NCBI GenBank assembly: GCA_902651635.1
Contig: CACRSC010000078.1
Location: 1 to 64,000 of the forward strand
Direction: 5' to 3'
Origin: Mastigamoeba balamuthi
Taxonomy: Eukaryota > Evosea > Mastigamoebida > Mastigamoebidae
Length of the DNA: 64,000 nucleotides
The position numbers were made by a program, and so were the translations under genes. Positions 63,500 to 64,000 of the stretch are shown here, piece by piece. The notes under the pieces were generated by a model. That model saw only the letters and a program-made list of their open reading frames with translations. It had not been told where the DNA came from and did not search any database. Numbering within the stretch: position 1 is the first letter of the stretch; the number at the start of each line of letters is the position of its first letter.

Positions 63500-64000
63500 A
63501 TGAGCTGTCTCCCAGCCCCCCTGCTCGCTGGCGTCGCCGCCCCCCCGCCCAGTGCAGCTGCAGACGACGACGACGACGCCTTTGCCCGCTCGCTGCTGCT
63601 GCTGGCGCTGCGGGCGACGCCGACGACGTCGCCCTCGTGGGCCCCCGCGGTCCCGCTGCCCCCGCTGGGCTCCGCGTCCTCGCCCTCGCTGTCGCTGTCG
63701 CCCTGCCTGCTGACCTCCCCGTGCGAGCCGCCCGTCGTCCTGCCGCCCCTGCGCCTGCACGCGCTGGCGTCGCCCGTGTCGCCTGCCCCGTCGTCGCCGC
63801 CCTCGTCGTCGGTGTCCCCGCAGGCGTCGCCCGCGAGCTCCCCGAGGCTGCGGGCGTCGCCCTACGCGCTGTCGCCGGCCGAGTCGCCCCAGAGGCAGCG
63901 CAGCAGGTCTGCCAGCGTCCGGCCGTTCCAGTGGGCCGGCACTAAGTACCCCGCGGCCCCCGAGGCCCTATCCTCGCTGGTGCGCGCCTGGCCTGCGCGG
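63500..64000 (+). CDS. Ser/Pro/Ala-rich protein, 5' part only
   Basis: From the ATG at 63500 (MSCLPAPLLAGVAAPPPSAA) the frame is open to the window edge, 167 codons. There is an acidic DDDDDAF near residue 25, then strings of Ser-Pro and Ala (SPSLSLSPCLLTSP, SPAPSSPPSSSVSP), and then SPAESPQRQRSRSASVRPFQ. Many SP sites suggest a phosphorylated, disordered N-terminus. Codon use and GC match the neighbouring genes. The protein is cut off and I cannot name it. Confidence 0.55.
   Translation, partial: MSCLPAPLLAGVAAPPPSAAADDDDDAFARSLLLLALRATPTTSPSWAPAVPLPPLGSASSPSLSLSPCLLTSPCEPPVVLPPLRLHALASPVSPAPSSPPSSSVSPQASPASSPRLRASPYALSPAESPQRQRSRSASVRPFQWAGTKYPAAPEALSSLVRAWPAR

Overview
The window is nuclear DNA of a GC-rich, intron-bearing unicellular eukaryote. 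Genes are dense and carry short introns, mostly 42-150 nt and often 43-65 nt. Many exon chains could be closed by hand with consistent phase. The gene content (two-pore channel, GPI transamidase subunit, selenocysteine elongation factor, COP9 subunit, 53BP1-type BRCT pair, MBOAT acyltransferase) is clearly eukaryotic. A free-living amoebozoan-like protist, perhaps an archamoeba, is my guess only: no rRNA, organellar gene or other marker settles it.

Layout. 1-7.2 kb is a transposon zone: a Harbinger/ISL2EU-type DNA element with 33-bp perfect terminal inverted repeats, then a decayed LINE. 7.2-11.4 kb holds a six-exon minus-strand gene whose product joins a P-loop kinase-like domain, an mRNA-capping-type guanylyltransferase and an RNA-ligase-like domain. 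This is the most unusual single gene here. NAXD follows at 12.9-14.0 kb.

14.4-32.2 kb is a rearranged block. Two ~4.2-kb inverted arms (14.4-18.5 and 24.6-28.9 kb) flank single-copy TPC and SPT2 genes. The arms carry P5CR (complete on the right, truncated on the left) and cassettes of three unrecognised families. Family 1 is small two-TM proteins with a CxxCxGG motif. Family 2 is a 428-residue protein with one intact copy. Family 3 is a broken gene facing family 1. A GTAACGCCACCACAC-type minisatellite lies downstream of each family-1 copy. A fourth family-1 copy sits at 47.6-48.7 kb.

34-47 kb is housekeeping: GAA1, a CSN9-like gene, SLC35F6-like, a minimal 53BP1-like BRCT protein, eEFSec, and a Tudor-like/CBM20 fusion. 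49-55.4 kb is a tandem array of about seven copies of another unknown two-TM family (family 4): two intact, one altered and about four broken. 55.4-64 kb has an MBOAT acyltransferase, a secreted protein with a GPI-anchor-like tail, MEMO1 and the 5' end of a low-complexity gene cut by the window edge.

How the genes fit together. GAA1 would attach GPI anchors of the kind predicted for the 58-60 kb protein. eEFSec implies selenocysteine decoding somewhere in the genome. NAXD and P5CR serve nicotinamide-nucleotide repair and proline synthesis. Otherwise neighbours look functionally unlinked, as is usual in eukaryotes. I saw no tRNA, rRNA or CRISPR. Three single N bases (18367, 57093, 58923) mark assembly joins; short sequences are repeated on both sides of the last two.
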